Numbered from the stretch's first letter, positions 55,901 through 64,000 are shown. The stretch: 64,000 nucleotides of DNA from Limnephilus marmoratus (GCA_917880885.1 OU862915.1:33736676-33800675), one strand, 5' to 3'. The notes: a model not told the origin generated them from the letters alone. Made by a program: numbers and translations.

Positions 55901-58900
55901 TCGCCAGAAACTTCTCAGTGAGCATACGCAAGGAGAAAATCTGGTCCATGCATCCCCTTCCACTCATAAAGGCACCTTGCACATCCCATATTTTATCCTT
56001 TGTTTCCGTTCTTACCCTTTCAATCAAGAGCTTAAACTTAAAGTATTTTAGGAAAATACGTAATAAATCGGTAGAAATGCGGGAAACATGTGCAATCTAC
56101 ATCGTACCACTGGGAATACATACTTATATAAAAAGGTTTCAATAAAATCTCGATTGATATCACTTGGCTATTGATCCACGACTTAGTGTCTGATTTAAAT
56201 TTCAAATAATTTTTGTTCCATCTATTGGCCAGTGGAAGTGCATTGTACAGCTTTGTTGCAAAGTTTCTAAAATTATTTGGCCAAAAGTTGTTATAGTGAA
56301 AGGGGTAGGTAAGTAAGAGATTATGCCCCTTGGTTCTAGAAGCACGAGCAATTTGGATACTGTCAAAAATAGTTCTGTGTTCGAAGAGGTATACTAGAAC
56401 GTTTTTGGCGTAAAGTTGCCTAAAGCTGCGTATGACCGCAGACTGCGCAAAACGCCGCTTGCGGTTGCTTACTTCCTTTCCCGTGTTCGTGGTTCGATTT
56501 TATCTCCTGTTTATATGCAGCATATTGTCAAGAACACAGATTTTACAAAAAAAACCTTTCATTTCAGTTTTAAAATACCATATTGGTTGCTTAATACTAA
56601 GCGGCTAATACGGCACAAACGATATCCGTATTTTAGTGAATACTTAATAAAGCGGGGCCAAACACGAAAGCCCGCTAACTGCAGTCGTCAGGTTAAAAAA
56701 CATAAAAAAGATTCTCATTCCGTTTTAGACTGGTTTATACGTCAAATCCTGCTTATTCGTCTTTTGGACTACCTATGTATCTTTTGAGCGGATTCATTTA
56801 TTGGGCAACATTACATTAGCCTGCATTTTAAGAATCATGCTCAGGCCACAATTTCTCAAACTCTGCGGTACCTACGACGATTTTTTTGTGATATCAAACT
56901 CTCCAGAAACGAATCGTCCATTTAATAAATTCTCATATATTAACGAATGGATTGCAACCTTTAGGACAGGCGTCTCGTGGGAAAGTTGTGCTTGTTTTAC
57001 ATGTATTTCAATGAGAGATGCTCCGAGGAACTAGCTTCATTGATTCCTTCACCGGTGCACGGCCGAAAAATACGCGACCAACATTTGTACACAGTTGAAA
57101 TTTGTCACACGAGAACGGGTCGTTTCTGCCACTAGTTCTTGAGTTAAACCACTGCCACTAGTTTTTGAGTTTGACCGGTCAGTGGTTGAGTGGGCATAGC
57201 GCTTGGGTCCCACCTGGGCGTCGCGTGTTCGCGTGGCCAAGTCCTCCATCACAACACAAGCAACATTTTCGGATTTCTGTGGTGGTAGCAGGCAGAGGCG
57301 GCCCGTGACAAAATTTGCGGGCAGTGCATTTCCCAAAAAAAGATAACATTAACATGGGAAAATAAAGTGATTTAAAGGGAGTGACATACCTAGTACAAAC
57401 ATTCACTTGTAGAGAAAATCTATTCGTCGCTGTTTCATTTATGAAAATACTTCAATGACACGATTGTTAAAGTCTGGTATAGAAGCTATAAAACCTTTTT
57501 CGATGGTCATCATTGACAAAGCATTAAGCCGATCTTGGGACATGGTGTACTCAGAAATGTTTTTACACGTTTTAATGTAGAAAAACACCGTTCGCACTCA
57601 ACAGTTGTCATTGGAATAGTACAACTTATTTTGAAAAGTTTAACTGTTTCACTAAAATACTCCACTAAGTTACATTTGATAAAATATACGTTAATCGCAA
57701 TGTTTTCAGTAGCACTCATTTTTAAATATTTTTTTTACAGAATAAAACTTGCGAAAACCGTTAAAATGCTTTAAAAACCGAAACGATACTGAGGTCGATG
57801 CGCCGCGCCGGCGACCGATGGCGTTACAACATAACATTGTTAACTAGTCTTAAATTTGTTGAACATAACTATTTCATTCCAAAGGTTCGGGACCACTTTA
57901 CGCAAGTTTAATGTTATGTCATTTGCTCCGCTAGTGCACCCAGGCACCATATGTCTTCTCTGCTTTCACACGTCAATCGTCCCCGGGTCTATACCTGCCT
58001 CGCTCATTTCACGGGCACTGGCACTCCAGCATCTGGAGATGATCCCAGTAGAAATATAACTTCATGTGACGTCACGCCTGGGCATAACAAAATGTGCACG
58101 AATACCTTTCTCTCATGCTCGGGAGTTTAGTCAATTGGTAAAGATTTTGTAACGAATTGGCGGGAATACTTCGGGAGAGGATGTACTAATTTACACTTCT
58201 GACGTATATTGGTGTTCGGCAGCGCAGTGCACGAATGCACTAAGCAAGCGGCCGCCTATGGTAGCAGGAGATTTTCAATCATTGTTGGGTTATTCGTAAC
58301 CCGGGAATGTTAGTCTTTCTTTTAAAAAAAAGAAAAAAAAACAGTTCTGCTGTGGAACGATTTGCCGGCCTGTGTGTTTCCTCACTCCTACAACATGGTT
58401 CTCTTTAAGAACCAGGTTCACTTCTTCCTTTCTACAAAGAGACCCCCCACACAGCATGACATGGGCCCTGGGGGAATTTATGTGTAAAAAAACTTTCGTT
58501 TTTATGTGTCGGATGAAGAGTAATTTCATTGGAATTCCATAGATACTATTTAATATCTTATCAAAATAGTAACTGAATATTTTTTTGTAAACCCAGACCG
58601 ATTACCGAATGGTTTTTCTAGGATAACCGAAATTGTGGAGTACGTTATGTAAAAAAACAACTTAGATATCGCATAAAACTCTCGTTTGGGGTAATGTATT
58701 ACCCCCTTCGAAACGGGGGTGTTAAAAGATAAAATATTTTTGCACTATTCACTACTTCCATTATCGCCCTGTTGAAATTGCACCAATCAGTATAACATCT
58801 GCTCTGCGGTATAGTTAATATATCGATGGCGGTATCTATATAAATATTAGATTGAGAACCACTGGTATAGTTACCTTGGTTTTTCCAGTAAATTAATCAA

Positions 58901-60493
58901 TAATAATTAACTCAGCAATATTCTGGGAACCACTTAAAAAACAAAATAAATAACACTAAATCATACTTATTTTGCTTTAAAATTCAGACTTAAAAAAAGG
59001 TTGGTTGCTTACAAGTTATCTATTTGACCCCAAAGTTATAATATTTGAATGCCTAAATACTCGTTATTCTACCCAGTTACATGAATTTAAAGATTTTAGG
59101 TTTTACCTGCAAATTTTTAATTTTTTTTACAATAGCTCCCATGTCATCTTTGGGGATGCTGTATAGAAGGTCTTTTAAAAGAAAAGAAGTTCTGGAAAGG
59201 AATAAGTATGAGGGGTTTAGTGGGAATCTGTTGGTCAGTGGTCGTAGAGTAATTGACGGCCGGCGTAGTCCAGTGGTAAGGTTCTTGACTGGCACTCCGA
59301 GGGTCGCGGGATCGAATCCCGGCGTGGCAAATAAATTTTATTTGATTTATTTGTGTTATTTCACAATTATTAATTTAAAAAAATATTACAGTATATTTGC
59401 TGCACGTTCCAGAGTGGAAGATACTCTCAGTATCGCCCTGGTGTGAGACCACCATTCAGAATTGAAACGTTGCTTGAAATGGCTTTAGCCGTGTTTGGTG
59501 ACCAGATCTGAATAGCCAGGTACTTCCTCACCTTCCTCTTCCCTATCTCCTTCCCCTCCCCACTACCATCAGCCTCACAACATACCCCAATTGGGGATGC
59601 CATAGTCCCACTGGCTCCAGACGGGAGCAGTTGGGACTCTTGTGCGGTATTCACGTAAAAAAAAAAACGGAAGTAAGAATCCATCCCTCCCATTGCGGTG
59701 CAAGCCAATGGGACGAGAGGATCCTGCTGGAGAAGCTAAATGATCTCTCTTAACCAGTCTCTCCCGATTCGGCCTGCCACGCAGTAAGTGGACTGATGCA
59801 TCCGCCGCCAAGACCTAGAAACCTAACCACATGAATTCGGGCTGTTAAGTCACCGCTGCTAAGTCAACAAACGTAGCAAATCAATACGTCAGAGGTGTTG
59901 GTTATCAAATAAATGGTAAAAAAATAGATTTACAGGCAGCAGAGGTATATTATTATGACTCGCAAGCGAATTGAAAAAGAAGTCGGGGACGACGGAAAAA
60001 GACATTGCATGATCGAGAAAATCAAATAATTGTGTCCAGTCATATTATCAATAATAGTCGTTATATCAGAATGGAGAATAGCGGGTACCTATGTATGCAG
60101 CAAAGAGTGTATGCCAAAGCAGAGTAGCAAAAGCTATTGCCTTAATAGTTATTTAGTGTAACACCAAAACAAACATATAGATTGCATTTTACAATACTTT
60201 AATTATTAAAGCATGTCAAATCTCAAAGCTTTCTCATTTTGGGTTACCAACTTTTCACATCGCACCCCTCAAATAATACAACTTAACAGTGTTAGCTTAC
60301 AGTCGAAGGCCTCACAAATATGGAAACTCTTATGTTGATAGAAAAAAAGTTCTTTAATTCTTCCTTTGGCCGCCTGCAAAATTAACCATGTCAAGTTGTA
60401 TCCGTTTTTTCTTATTTTTTATTACTTACGTCCATTTACAGTCGAACTGAAGTTAAAAACCAAGAAAACAGAGATGACCCACAGAGATATCAT
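43503..60493 (-). CDS. Dual clip-domain serine protease, prophenoloxidase-activating type (six coding exons)
   Basis: Joining 60493-60430, 50188-50036, 48991-48747, 47569-47313, 46570-46371 and 43906-43503 gives 1323 nt and a 440-residue precursor with every intron GT-AG and in phase. Residues 1-21 form a signal peptide ending VNG. Clip domain 1 has Cys26, 36, 42, 67, 77, 78. Clip domain 2 has Cys89, 99, 105, 131, 140, 141. A linker follows with Cys173, then the activation site EER181-IVGG. The trypsin-fold domain has His227 (TAGHC), Asp293 (NDIAV), Ser390 (GDSGG) and Asp384 in the specificity pocket, predicting cleavage after Arg or Lys. Length and dual clips match lepidopteran prophenoloxidase-activating proteases (about 430-440 residues), which are secreted into haemolymph and activated by upstream proteases in melanisation. 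The exact orthologue is not assigned; another CLIPB immune protease is possible. Confidence 0.93.
44156..44750. mobile_element. MITE in protease intron 5
   Basis: GGCAATAAGGAACTCCAG at the left and CTGGAGTTCTCTATTGCC at the right form 18-bp ends with two mismatches. 595 bp, non-coding. It contains GTGACGTCAC blocks. Target duplication not clear. Confidence 0.7.
45190..46118 (+). pseudogene. Jockey/CR1-type LINE (Jockey-2), C-terminal end, in intron 5
   Basis: An open frame of about 219 codons (45210-45869): EINDLGIWFDTKLNFIKHIE, LVRSHLEYNSMVWSPNYEVH, AIERIQNKFLRYVNFKMG, SDRRIISDLTCLYKIINSMF, DTPDLLYEISFHTPGRS. This is the region after the reverse transcriptase catalytic core. The end is AAATAAATAAATAAA. 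Antisense to the host gene; 5' truncated. Confidence 0.87.
46371..46570 (-). CDS. Protease exon 5: catalytic Asp
   Basis: Acceptor CTCATTCCAG, donor GTAAGT. Encodes INVRLGEYDKSTGRDC, DCNDEPVTIGIEGIIPHPQY and SQKNDIAVLRLDSDAPYT. The extra cysteine pair around RDC..QDC is typical of clip proteases. Confidence 0.95.
46815..47290 (-). mobile_element. Repeat B in protease intron 4
   Basis: The tail (GGCCCTCAGGGCCAATGTC) is at the low side and the head (CGCCACGCAC, GGGGTGACCTATGGCAG) at the high side. About 150 bp in the middle differ from the other copies. It fills most of the 742-bp intron. Confidence 0.68.
47313..47569 (-). CDS. Protease exon 4: linker, activation site and catalytic His
   Basis: Acceptor ATTTGCAG, donor GTGAGT. 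Encodes EETGPAPDVSALLPAPDQCG, then GEERIVGGNETQLDQYPWMG and RYVITAGHCVFGD. N186 in NET is a possible glycosylation site at the new N-terminus. TAGHC replaces the commoner TAAHC. Confidence 0.95.
47922..48258 (-). mobile_element. Helitron-like element in protease intron 3
   Basis: The minus-strand 3' end is CTAG (47925-47922) followed by T, with the hairpin GCCACAACAACGCGTGGC inside. It includes CTACCTTTTGAGTTGGACC and ends near TATATATAAATCTCGCG on the minus strand. Confidence 0.65.
48419..48660. mobile_element. Relative of the 3535-4690 foldback element, in intron 3
   Basis: Shares GAGTAACC..CTCACC.CGACCCTA and CGTCAGGAATCACT with the big foldback element and retains its TIR-like GTAAGTCAAGGACG end. 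The tandem arms are missing. Confidence 0.55.
48747..48991 (-). CDS. Protease exon 3: end of clip 1 and all of clip 2
   Basis: Acceptor TTCTTAG, donor GTGAGA. Encodes VRVCCPAPPPVTGPSC (closing clip 1, opening clip 2), NTPGNCISLDNCPNL and RYNVCCGQGP. Clip 1 is thus split by an intron before its last two cysteines while clip 2 is entire. Confidence 0.93.
48992..50035. other. Protease intron 2, no feature recognised
   Basis: 1044 bp with no transposon or gene recognised. Possibly the least disturbed intron of the gene. Confidence 0.5.
50036..50188 (-). CDS. Protease exon 2: first four cysteines of clip domain 1
   Basis: Acceptor TTTTTTCAG (ends 50189), donor GTAACA at 50035. Encodes NGACTTPNNVAGTCIAIAQC and onward to LLRGSQCGGSGT. 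The donor is slightly weak (GTAACA), but phase 1 matches exon 3 exactly. Confidence 0.9.
50480..50818 (-). mobile_element. SINE-A, diverged minus copy in intron 1
   Basis: The minus strand carries the CGGCATATTGAGAG, ACGGCTAAAGCCAT-like and CCCCAATTGGGGATACC blocks and ends with GAGGTATTCACATAAAA. Diverged along its length. Confidence 0.65.
50819..51203. other. Unrecognised intron 1 sequence
   Basis: AT-rich, nothing recognised. Confidence 0.35.
51212..52210. mobile_element. hAT element in intron 1, 8-bp target-site duplication
   Basis: 999 bp. GTCCACGC flanks it at 51204-51211 and 52211-52218. Ends are TAGAGTTGGGTA and, inverted, TAGTGTTGAGAA. Subterminal tracts of GAGGTGAGGTG-like repeats on the left and CACCTCACCTCA-like repeats on the right are inverted. 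No transposase. Confidence 0.88.
51468..51762 (+). repeat. Tandem SINE-A tails inside the hAT
   Basis: The GAGCAGTTGGGACTCTTGTG block is repeated four times at 51474, 51565, 51660 and about 51735. The first two units, of about 95 bp, share CATAAATTATTGTTTTG and CACATGACAATAATTTAC. Confidence 0.75.
52219..52560. other. Unrecognised intron 1 sequence
   Basis: A GGGATATCGAATCCGTGACC block near 52411 looks faintly tRNA-like; nothing firm. Confidence 0.3.
52565..53111 (-). mobile_element. RTE-A LINE copy in intron 1
   Basis: The 3' CTAACTAACTAACC end is at the low side. A 136-codon frame (52993-52583) encodes MRSLRRMCGKTMYDRVRNVD to WRSVLSAYPCGETA. 5' truncated near 53111 at AGCGCCAAC. Almost the same sequence as the matching part of 54730-56023. 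No exact target duplication seen. Confidence 0.85.
53112..54249. other. Unrecognised AT-rich intron 1 sequence
   Basis: More than 1 kb of AT-rich DNA with no gene or repeat recognised. Confidence 0.35.
54250..54400 (+). mobile_element. SINE-A, highly diverged fragment
   Basis: Weak match to the CAATAATTGGGGTTGCCA / CCCCTGGCTCC / GTACTCATATGCG end of SINE-A. Confidence 0.45.
54730..56023 (-). mobile_element. RTE-A LINE, longest copy, 15-bp target-site duplication
   Basis: TCAAGAGCTTAAACT flanks the element at 54715-54729 and 56024-56038. It is 1294 bp, 5' truncated inside the reverse transcriptase, and ends in the (GTTA)n-type microsatellite (seen as ACTAACTAACTAACC on the plus strand). It interrupts Jockey-3 just after its stop codon. 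Confidence 0.94.
54747..56023 (-). pseudogene. RTE-A reverse transcriptase, one in-frame stop
   Basis: Minus-strand reading begins GAFMSGRGCMDQIFSLRML, then motif A in FVDLQKAYDRVDR, motif B in GVKQGCVMSPWLFNLYMD, motif C in YADDAVLIS, then SKSKVMVFEREST and the C-terminal region GRPRKTWHDQVNQIL to YPCGETA. One in-frame TAG near 55487 (where the 6.2-6.9 kb copy reads Glu) splits it. Endonuclease and the first polymerase motifs are lost by 5' truncation. Target-primed reverse transcription would be the normal role. Confidence 0.9.
56431..56985. other. Unrecognised intron 1 sequence with a 123-codon frame
   Basis: A plus-strand frame at 56416-56787 (basic, RQVKKHKKD) has no family I recognise and overlaps a LINE edge, so it is not called as a gene. 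The rest is unassigned. Confidence 0.3.
57293..58260 (-). mobile_element. hAT element with transposase remnant, 8-bp target-site duplication
   Basis: 968 bp. GTAGCAGG flanks it at 57285-57292 and 58261-58268. Ends are CAGAGGCGGCC and, inverted, CATAGGCGGCC. It contains a C-terminal transposase fragment on the minus strand. It is inserted within SINE-C. Confidence 0.92.
57440..57719 (-). pseudogene. hAT transposase C-terminal fragment
   Basis: The minus strand reads LFKISCTIPMTTVECERCFS, TLKRVKTFL, then after a one-base frameshift near 57548 TMSQDRLNALSMMTIEKGF. This is the C-terminal dimerisation block of hAT transposases related to ZMYM-type host proteins. No catalytic core remains. Confidence 0.82.
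58496..59129. other. Unrecognised intron 1 sequence
   Basis: AT-rich, nothing recognised. Confidence 0.35.
59130..59930 (-). mobile_element. Repeat B split by SINE-A, in intron 1
   Basis: The tail and middle (59130-59257: CATCTTTGGGGATGCTGTAT, AAGTTCTGGAAAGG) are separated from the rest (59668-59930: CCATCCCTCCCATTGCGG, GCCACGCAGTAAGTGG, CAGAGGTGTTGGTTATC) by a full SINE-A. Confidence 0.75.
59258..59667 (+). mobile_element. SINE-A, full length (best copy)
   Basis: Head GGCCGGCGTAGTCCAGTGG with B box GGGATCGAATCCC (an excellent match to the tRNA B box), then GGCGTGGCAAATAAATTTT, body with CCAGAGTGGAAGATACTC and GGGATGCCATAGTCCCAC, end TTGTGCGGTATTCACG and a run of A. Target duplication not obvious. 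An RNA polymerase III internal promoter is expected in the head. Confidence 0.87.
59931..60429. other. Unrecognised 5' part of intron 1
   Basis: No repeat recognised between repeat B and the exon 1 donor. Confidence 0.4.
60430..60493 (-). CDS. Protease exon 1: signal peptide
   Basis: ATG at 60493-60491 opens MISLWVISVFLVFNFSSTVN, a hydrophobic secretory signal. The donor GTAAGT follows at 60429. It ends one base into a codon; joining to exon 2 (AG) makes Gln22. Chosen because it is the only upstream minus-strand start with a signal peptide and a matching phase. The 5' untranslated region and promoter were not delimited. Confidence 0.85.
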
Positions 60494-61500
60494 GTTGGAA
60501 GCCGCGACCTTTCGTCTCGATTGGACAATAATGATATCTCCAAATAATACAATTATTGATATTAAGTTGGTATTATTTTCATCAATGTTGTGAGGCTACA
60601 CCAACACCACGTACTCCAAAACAACACCAATAACTCTGGCCTTGCAGCGGCGCAGATATTATTATTATTATTACTAGTGATGTTGATCCGGGTCTCTAAG
60701 AAACCATTCACGACGGTCACCGAAGTGAGACTGAACAGGAATTATAGTGGTTTGACCAGCACTCTTGGCGGAGGTCTTCTTTTTTGCAGGGTTGTCATTA
60801 CGATAACCGGCGAAATGTGTTATAATGTTGTTGTTCTATGTAATTTTGAACCAACTGCTAAAATCAGGTTCGATTTTGCTGCTCCGTTCGGTAGGCGACT
60901 GTAGCTTCGAGTACATTGAACGGGTTTACAAGCTTCTAGCCGGCGAATTCACTATCTGCCAGTAAACTCAATCAGTGTAATCAAAATCATGTTTACTAGC
61001 TAACTTGCAGATTGTGAACAATCTACGAAAAAAGTATAAAGTTGGGCTATTTCGCTCGCCACTCGCTAGAGTGTTGGCTAGTAAACTACTAAATTAACCT
61101 TGTGTTCGTAGTTGCTACAGAGCTAGCTTCGAGTATCTCAGTTTTCTACTGGTTTCAACTCGCTAGCTAGTTCGCTACTGAGCAAGTTGTAAGTCTTGTG
61201 TGTCATTATAACAATCGCACTCGCCGATTCGCCCGCTTTTAAACTTGCCGACTAGGAGCTCACAAACTCGCTCAATGTAATCGAGGCTTTTATGGAAGTT
61301 GACACTAGACATTCGTAGAAGTAGTCACTTTTAAATGTTATCTTCATTTTTGCCTTATTATCTTTTATCGTAGGCTGGCTATCATCAGGACACAACCACC
61401 CATATAAATTGTTAATACTGTATATAATATCGCAAACTGCGGATCGCGAGCCACATGCGGCTCTTTGGTTCTCGAGTGCAACTCTTCGACGAATAGCACG
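60494..61500 (-). other. Upstream region of the protease gene
   Basis: Expected to hold the 5' untranslated region and promoter. No clear TATA box or NF-kB-like GGGRNNYYCC site was picked out by eye. CTCGCTAG/TTCGCTC-like words recur at 61045-61230. A CACATGCGGCTCTTTGG block near 61450 resembles a hAT terminus. Confidence 0.3.
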
Positions 61501-63047
61501 TTTTAAAATAATTTTATTTTACTAATTATTAATAATAATTCATAAATCTGTTACTAAATTATATAAAGTATTCGATGCGTTTACCGCAAAAGTTTCCCAT
61601 CTATCCTTATCTATGGGTAGGCGTTTAACTGATGTCCGAAAAGAGGCACGCCTTTCTCTGTCACACGTAATGTTTACGTATCTTTCGCTTACGGTCATTG
61701 TAGTGTAAGTCAGTAAAGTGATTGTACCTGCGCGAGACTGGATCGTATCAAGTTCAGGTCGGCATTTAAGTTTGGCGTGTGTATTACCTACGGCTGATAT
61801 TTGGCTCTTTTGACCAATGATTTTGCCGACCACCGCACTATAGGTATGTACTCATAGGACCTACAGTCGCCAAAAAATCAGATCTGTTATGGCACCTGCT
61901 CTTATCTTAGAGATAGGCACAGCGTACTAATGTAATTTATAAAGTTGAAAAAATAAACGTATATAATTTAACATAGAAAAATGAAACAATTCAACTTTGA
62001 ATTACCACAAAGTTATAGCTGCATTTAAAAATATATAATTTAATATGTTTGTGTCAATCGTGCATTCTGTACTGGTATGAGTTCAACCGCTGAGAATGTG
62101 TCGAAGTTGATAACCCTGGGTGAAATAAACGGCTTGACCGTGTAAGGAATACATAGGTACTTTACTTCGATATCTTCCTACTAATAGGTGGCTATTCTAA
62201 TGACTTATTTATCATTACTACGCTATATTTATTGATGATTTACGTACTATCAAACATACATCTATTATTCTGAAAATTAACTTTGAAATTTGAAGAATTG
62301 TTCAAATTCTGTGAGTAAAGAAAGATGTTTTTGAAATCTATAAAAAAGGCGGAGCGAACGTTTTAAATAGCGGTATTGAATTTTTCATCCGTAAGGTCAA
62401 GTAGTCGTCCTGCTCGTTCACCGAGGAATCCCGTGCGGTTATTTATGACGTCAGAGTCGAGTACTCCGAATTCAGTCCTCCATTATCTGAATGCCCATTG
62501 CACATGGCGGTATTGGTCTCTCACAATTTTTGCATCGCCGTGGTTCTCTTACATAAAGTCAATAGTAAAGTCATATCTCAATCGGTTGCAGAAATGACTT
62601 TTGGGGAGAAAGTTAAGTGTTTTCATTTAACTTTCAATAATAACAACTACATGCCAAGCGCCATTTTCTAATTACCAAATAGTTTATTTTAACCCCATTC
62701 ATTCTTATAAAGTAATGTCAATAATTGTTTATATATTTAAGTCTCTAGCGCGGGGTAAGGTTTTTTTCCATCGGATGCCATTTCGGTGTTTGTAGTATCA
62801 AGCGCGGGCCTCATATAGATTTTCATAGGTAATGGGTTCCTCCGAATTTTGCAGCAAATGGTCATGATGTTGTAGGTACGAGAATAGTCTCCTTAGAAAA
62901 GCGGCAACAGGAATTTAATTTGCATTCTGAACACGAGACTGGTTTAACAAGAATGAATCAGCACGCGAGTCCACCGGTCCACCAGCTTAAATTATATTTA
63001 TATGCTAAGAACATGTGACTGGTTTTCCTCATCGATATTTCAACTCT
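61501..63047. other. Unrecognised sequence
   Basis: A 97-codon minus-strand frame (61833-61540) and a 73-codon plus-strand frame (62376-62597) have no recognisable family. No repeat family recognised. Confidence 0.3.
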
Positions 63048-63238
63048 AGATATGGCGTGTTTTACAAAATCGGTCGAATAATTCAACCTACCAATAGATA
63101 CGGCGTGTTTTACAAAATCGGTCGAATAATTCGACCTACCAATAGATATGGCGTGTTTTACAAAATCGGTCAAATAATTCGACCTAGATATGGCGTGTTT
63201 TACAAAATCGGTCGAATAATTCGACCTACCAATGGATA
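63048..63238. repeat. Minisatellite, four units of 48 bp
   Basis: AGATATGGCGTGTTTTACAA begins units at 63048, 63096, 63144 and 63186; the third unit is 42 bp. Because 48 and 42 are multiples of three, open frames run through it on both strands. These need not be genes. Confidence 0.9.
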
Positions 63239-64000
63239 ATTTGTTTCGAAAGTACAATATCTTAGAAGACAAATTTGAACATTGCAGACTAACAAAAGGT
63301 GAAAGGCAATGCTTCTTTTGATCTCTTGACTGCGAAATAATACATTTTCTTTTTGATAAATGTTTTCGTGAACCCATTTTTGGAAACGATAATTTTGAAT
63401 TCGAGGTTGTAACGTATATAATTATTTTTAGCGTATTTGAGAAGTGTTCCCCGCTCGAATACTTTCTCTGTCTAGCATTGCTGTCTCTTAGAGACAAGGA
63501 ATTCTATTGGCCAGAGGTTGCATCCCGCTGCTAGGTTTTTTTCACATATGGATCGACCCATAAAAGGTCGTGGGTGATCGTAAAATGTTAAGTCTGCCTC
63601 CCGAGGGCTCTCGCGCAGCTTCCAGATATACTCGTGTGAATCTTTTGTATAAAGTGACGGGTAATTAAGGGATAATTAGTGTTCTTTGAAGTTATTATAT
63701 TATTGTCATAATAACCATAAAGCTACTGTTACAGTGTGTACTGACGAGTTACTACTATTTTTACGATTATTGAACTGTCTGCTTGTAAATTGATTGTATC
63801 CAAAAAAGACTCGTTGTGTTTATAGACGAAATGTGTGGATGTTATTTAATTACCCCGCTATAATGTCATTTTAAACACCCACACGATCTGTCTAGATTTT
63901 GTTGGTCGATGTTTTTCCCGCATTTTGCAGCCTATTTTTGATATATAACTAGATTTTTATAATTACGCACTGAACACTAAGATGATTTTATATTTATTTA
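63239..64000. other. Unrecognised sequence
   Basis: No gene, repeat or terminal structure recognised. Confidence 0.35.

Larger units (their letters stand above)
54570..56420 (-). pseudogene. Jockey-type LINE (Jockey-3) 3' part, split by RTE-A
   Basis: The minus-strand frame from 56416 to the TAA at 56040-56038 reads LVYLFEHRTIFDSIQIARAS, HNLLLTYPFHYNNFWPNNF, RNFATKLYNALPLANRWN, then PHFYRFITYFPKIL: the C-terminal tail of a Jockey-type LINE protein. The 3' untranslated part continues at 54729-54570 beyond the RTE-A insertion and ends in AATAAATAATAAAA-type A-rich sequence. A related 3' end is at 42467-42640. Confidence 0.72.
57170..58320 (+). mobile_element. SINE-C, plus copy split by a hAT
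   Basis: The head (GGTCAGTGGTTGAGTGGGCA, then CATCACAACACAAGCAACAT and GTGGTGGTAGCAGG) stops at 57292. The remainder (AGATTTTCAATCATTGTTGG and GTTATTCGTAACCCGGG) resumes at 58269. It ends in an A-rich run near 58340. Compare 20791-20948. Confidence 0.78.
56990..58495 (+). pseudogene. Jockey-1 LINE 3' end, split by SINE-C and hAT
   Basis: 56990-57140 gives SCACFTCISMRDAPRN-like degraded reading of the FYRYYNGRCSEELASLIP segment and the following HTRTGRF residues. The rest (LWNDLPACVF, the KNQVHFFLSTKRPP tail, then the terminal GGGCCCTGGGGG) resumes at about 58335-58495. SINE-C with its hAT lies between. Confidence 0.7.

Noticed and set aside
56416..56787. 123-codon plus-strand frame with basic stretches
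   Set aside because: It overlaps the edge of Jockey-3 on the other strand and shows no recognisable family.
59258..59330. tRNA gene
   Set aside because: Good A/B boxes but no clover-leaf acceptor stem. It continues into a 400-bp SINE body with an A-tail, as in other copies.
63015..63239. Apparent repeat protein (RYGVFYKIGR units)
   Set aside because: It is a 48-bp minisatellite whose length happens to keep frames open on both strands.

Overview
This is an intron-rich, repeat-saturated insect nuclear DNA window, most probably from a moth or butterfly. The evidence is one spliced arthropod immune-protease gene, one host exon on the other strand, and dense insect-type transposons (RTE- and Jockey-type LINEs, tRNA-derived SINEs, Helitron-like elements, hAT, mariner and foldback MITEs). 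The lepidopteran call is an inference from the dual-clip protease and the style of the repeats. No bacterial operon, CRISPR array, rRNA or functional tRNA gene was seen.

Host genes. The main gene lies on the minus strand from 60493 (ATG) to 43503 (TAA). Six coding exons join in phase into a 440-residue secreted, dual clip-domain, trypsin-like serine protease of the prophenoloxidase-activating type. Its first intron is about 10.2 kb and is filled with transposons. On the plus strand, a 74-bp exon at 21650-21723 encodes a piece of the I-BAR (IMD) domain of missing-in-metastasis/MTSS1. No second exon of that gene was found, so the protease gene may lie antisense inside one of its introns, or just outside it.

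Layout. 1-10 kb: Helitron-like, RTE, SINE and a large foldback element. 10-12.6 kb: a MITE and a Helitron-like element carrying a full SINE. 13.0-14.2 kb: a tandem array of about 127-136-bp units. 14.5-21.6 kb: sparse repeats, much unrecognised sequence and two sharp palindromes. 21.65 kb: the I-BAR exon. 22.4-26.8 kb: a complete mariner, a foldback MITE, a hAT nested in a Helitron-like element, and a twin-primed RTE copy. 27.3-31.2 kb: Jockey-type remnants, a Helitron-like element and a B+C repeat pair that mirrors one at 9-10 kb. 32.0-32.7 kb: a cluster of hairpins of unknown nature. 32.9-34.3 kb: a decayed YqaJ-nuclease gene. 34.9-37.5 kb: a foldback element broken by nested hAT insertions. 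38-43 kb: further repeats, including a hAT with GC-rich tandem repeats in its loop. 43.5-60.5 kb: the protease gene. 60.5-64 kb: mostly unrecognised sequence and a 48-bp minisatellite.

How it fits together. Apart from the two host loci, the window is a record of transposition. Target-site duplications can be read for mariner (TA), six hAT copies (8 bp, one imperfect), three RTE copies (12-15 bp) and a SINE (8 bp). Many insertions are nested, so their relative order in time can be read from the sequence. All transposon coding regions seen are truncated, frameshifted or interrupted by stops. Repeat-family names used here (RTE-A/B/C, Jockey-1/2/3, SINE-A/C, repeats B-E) are local labels, not database names.
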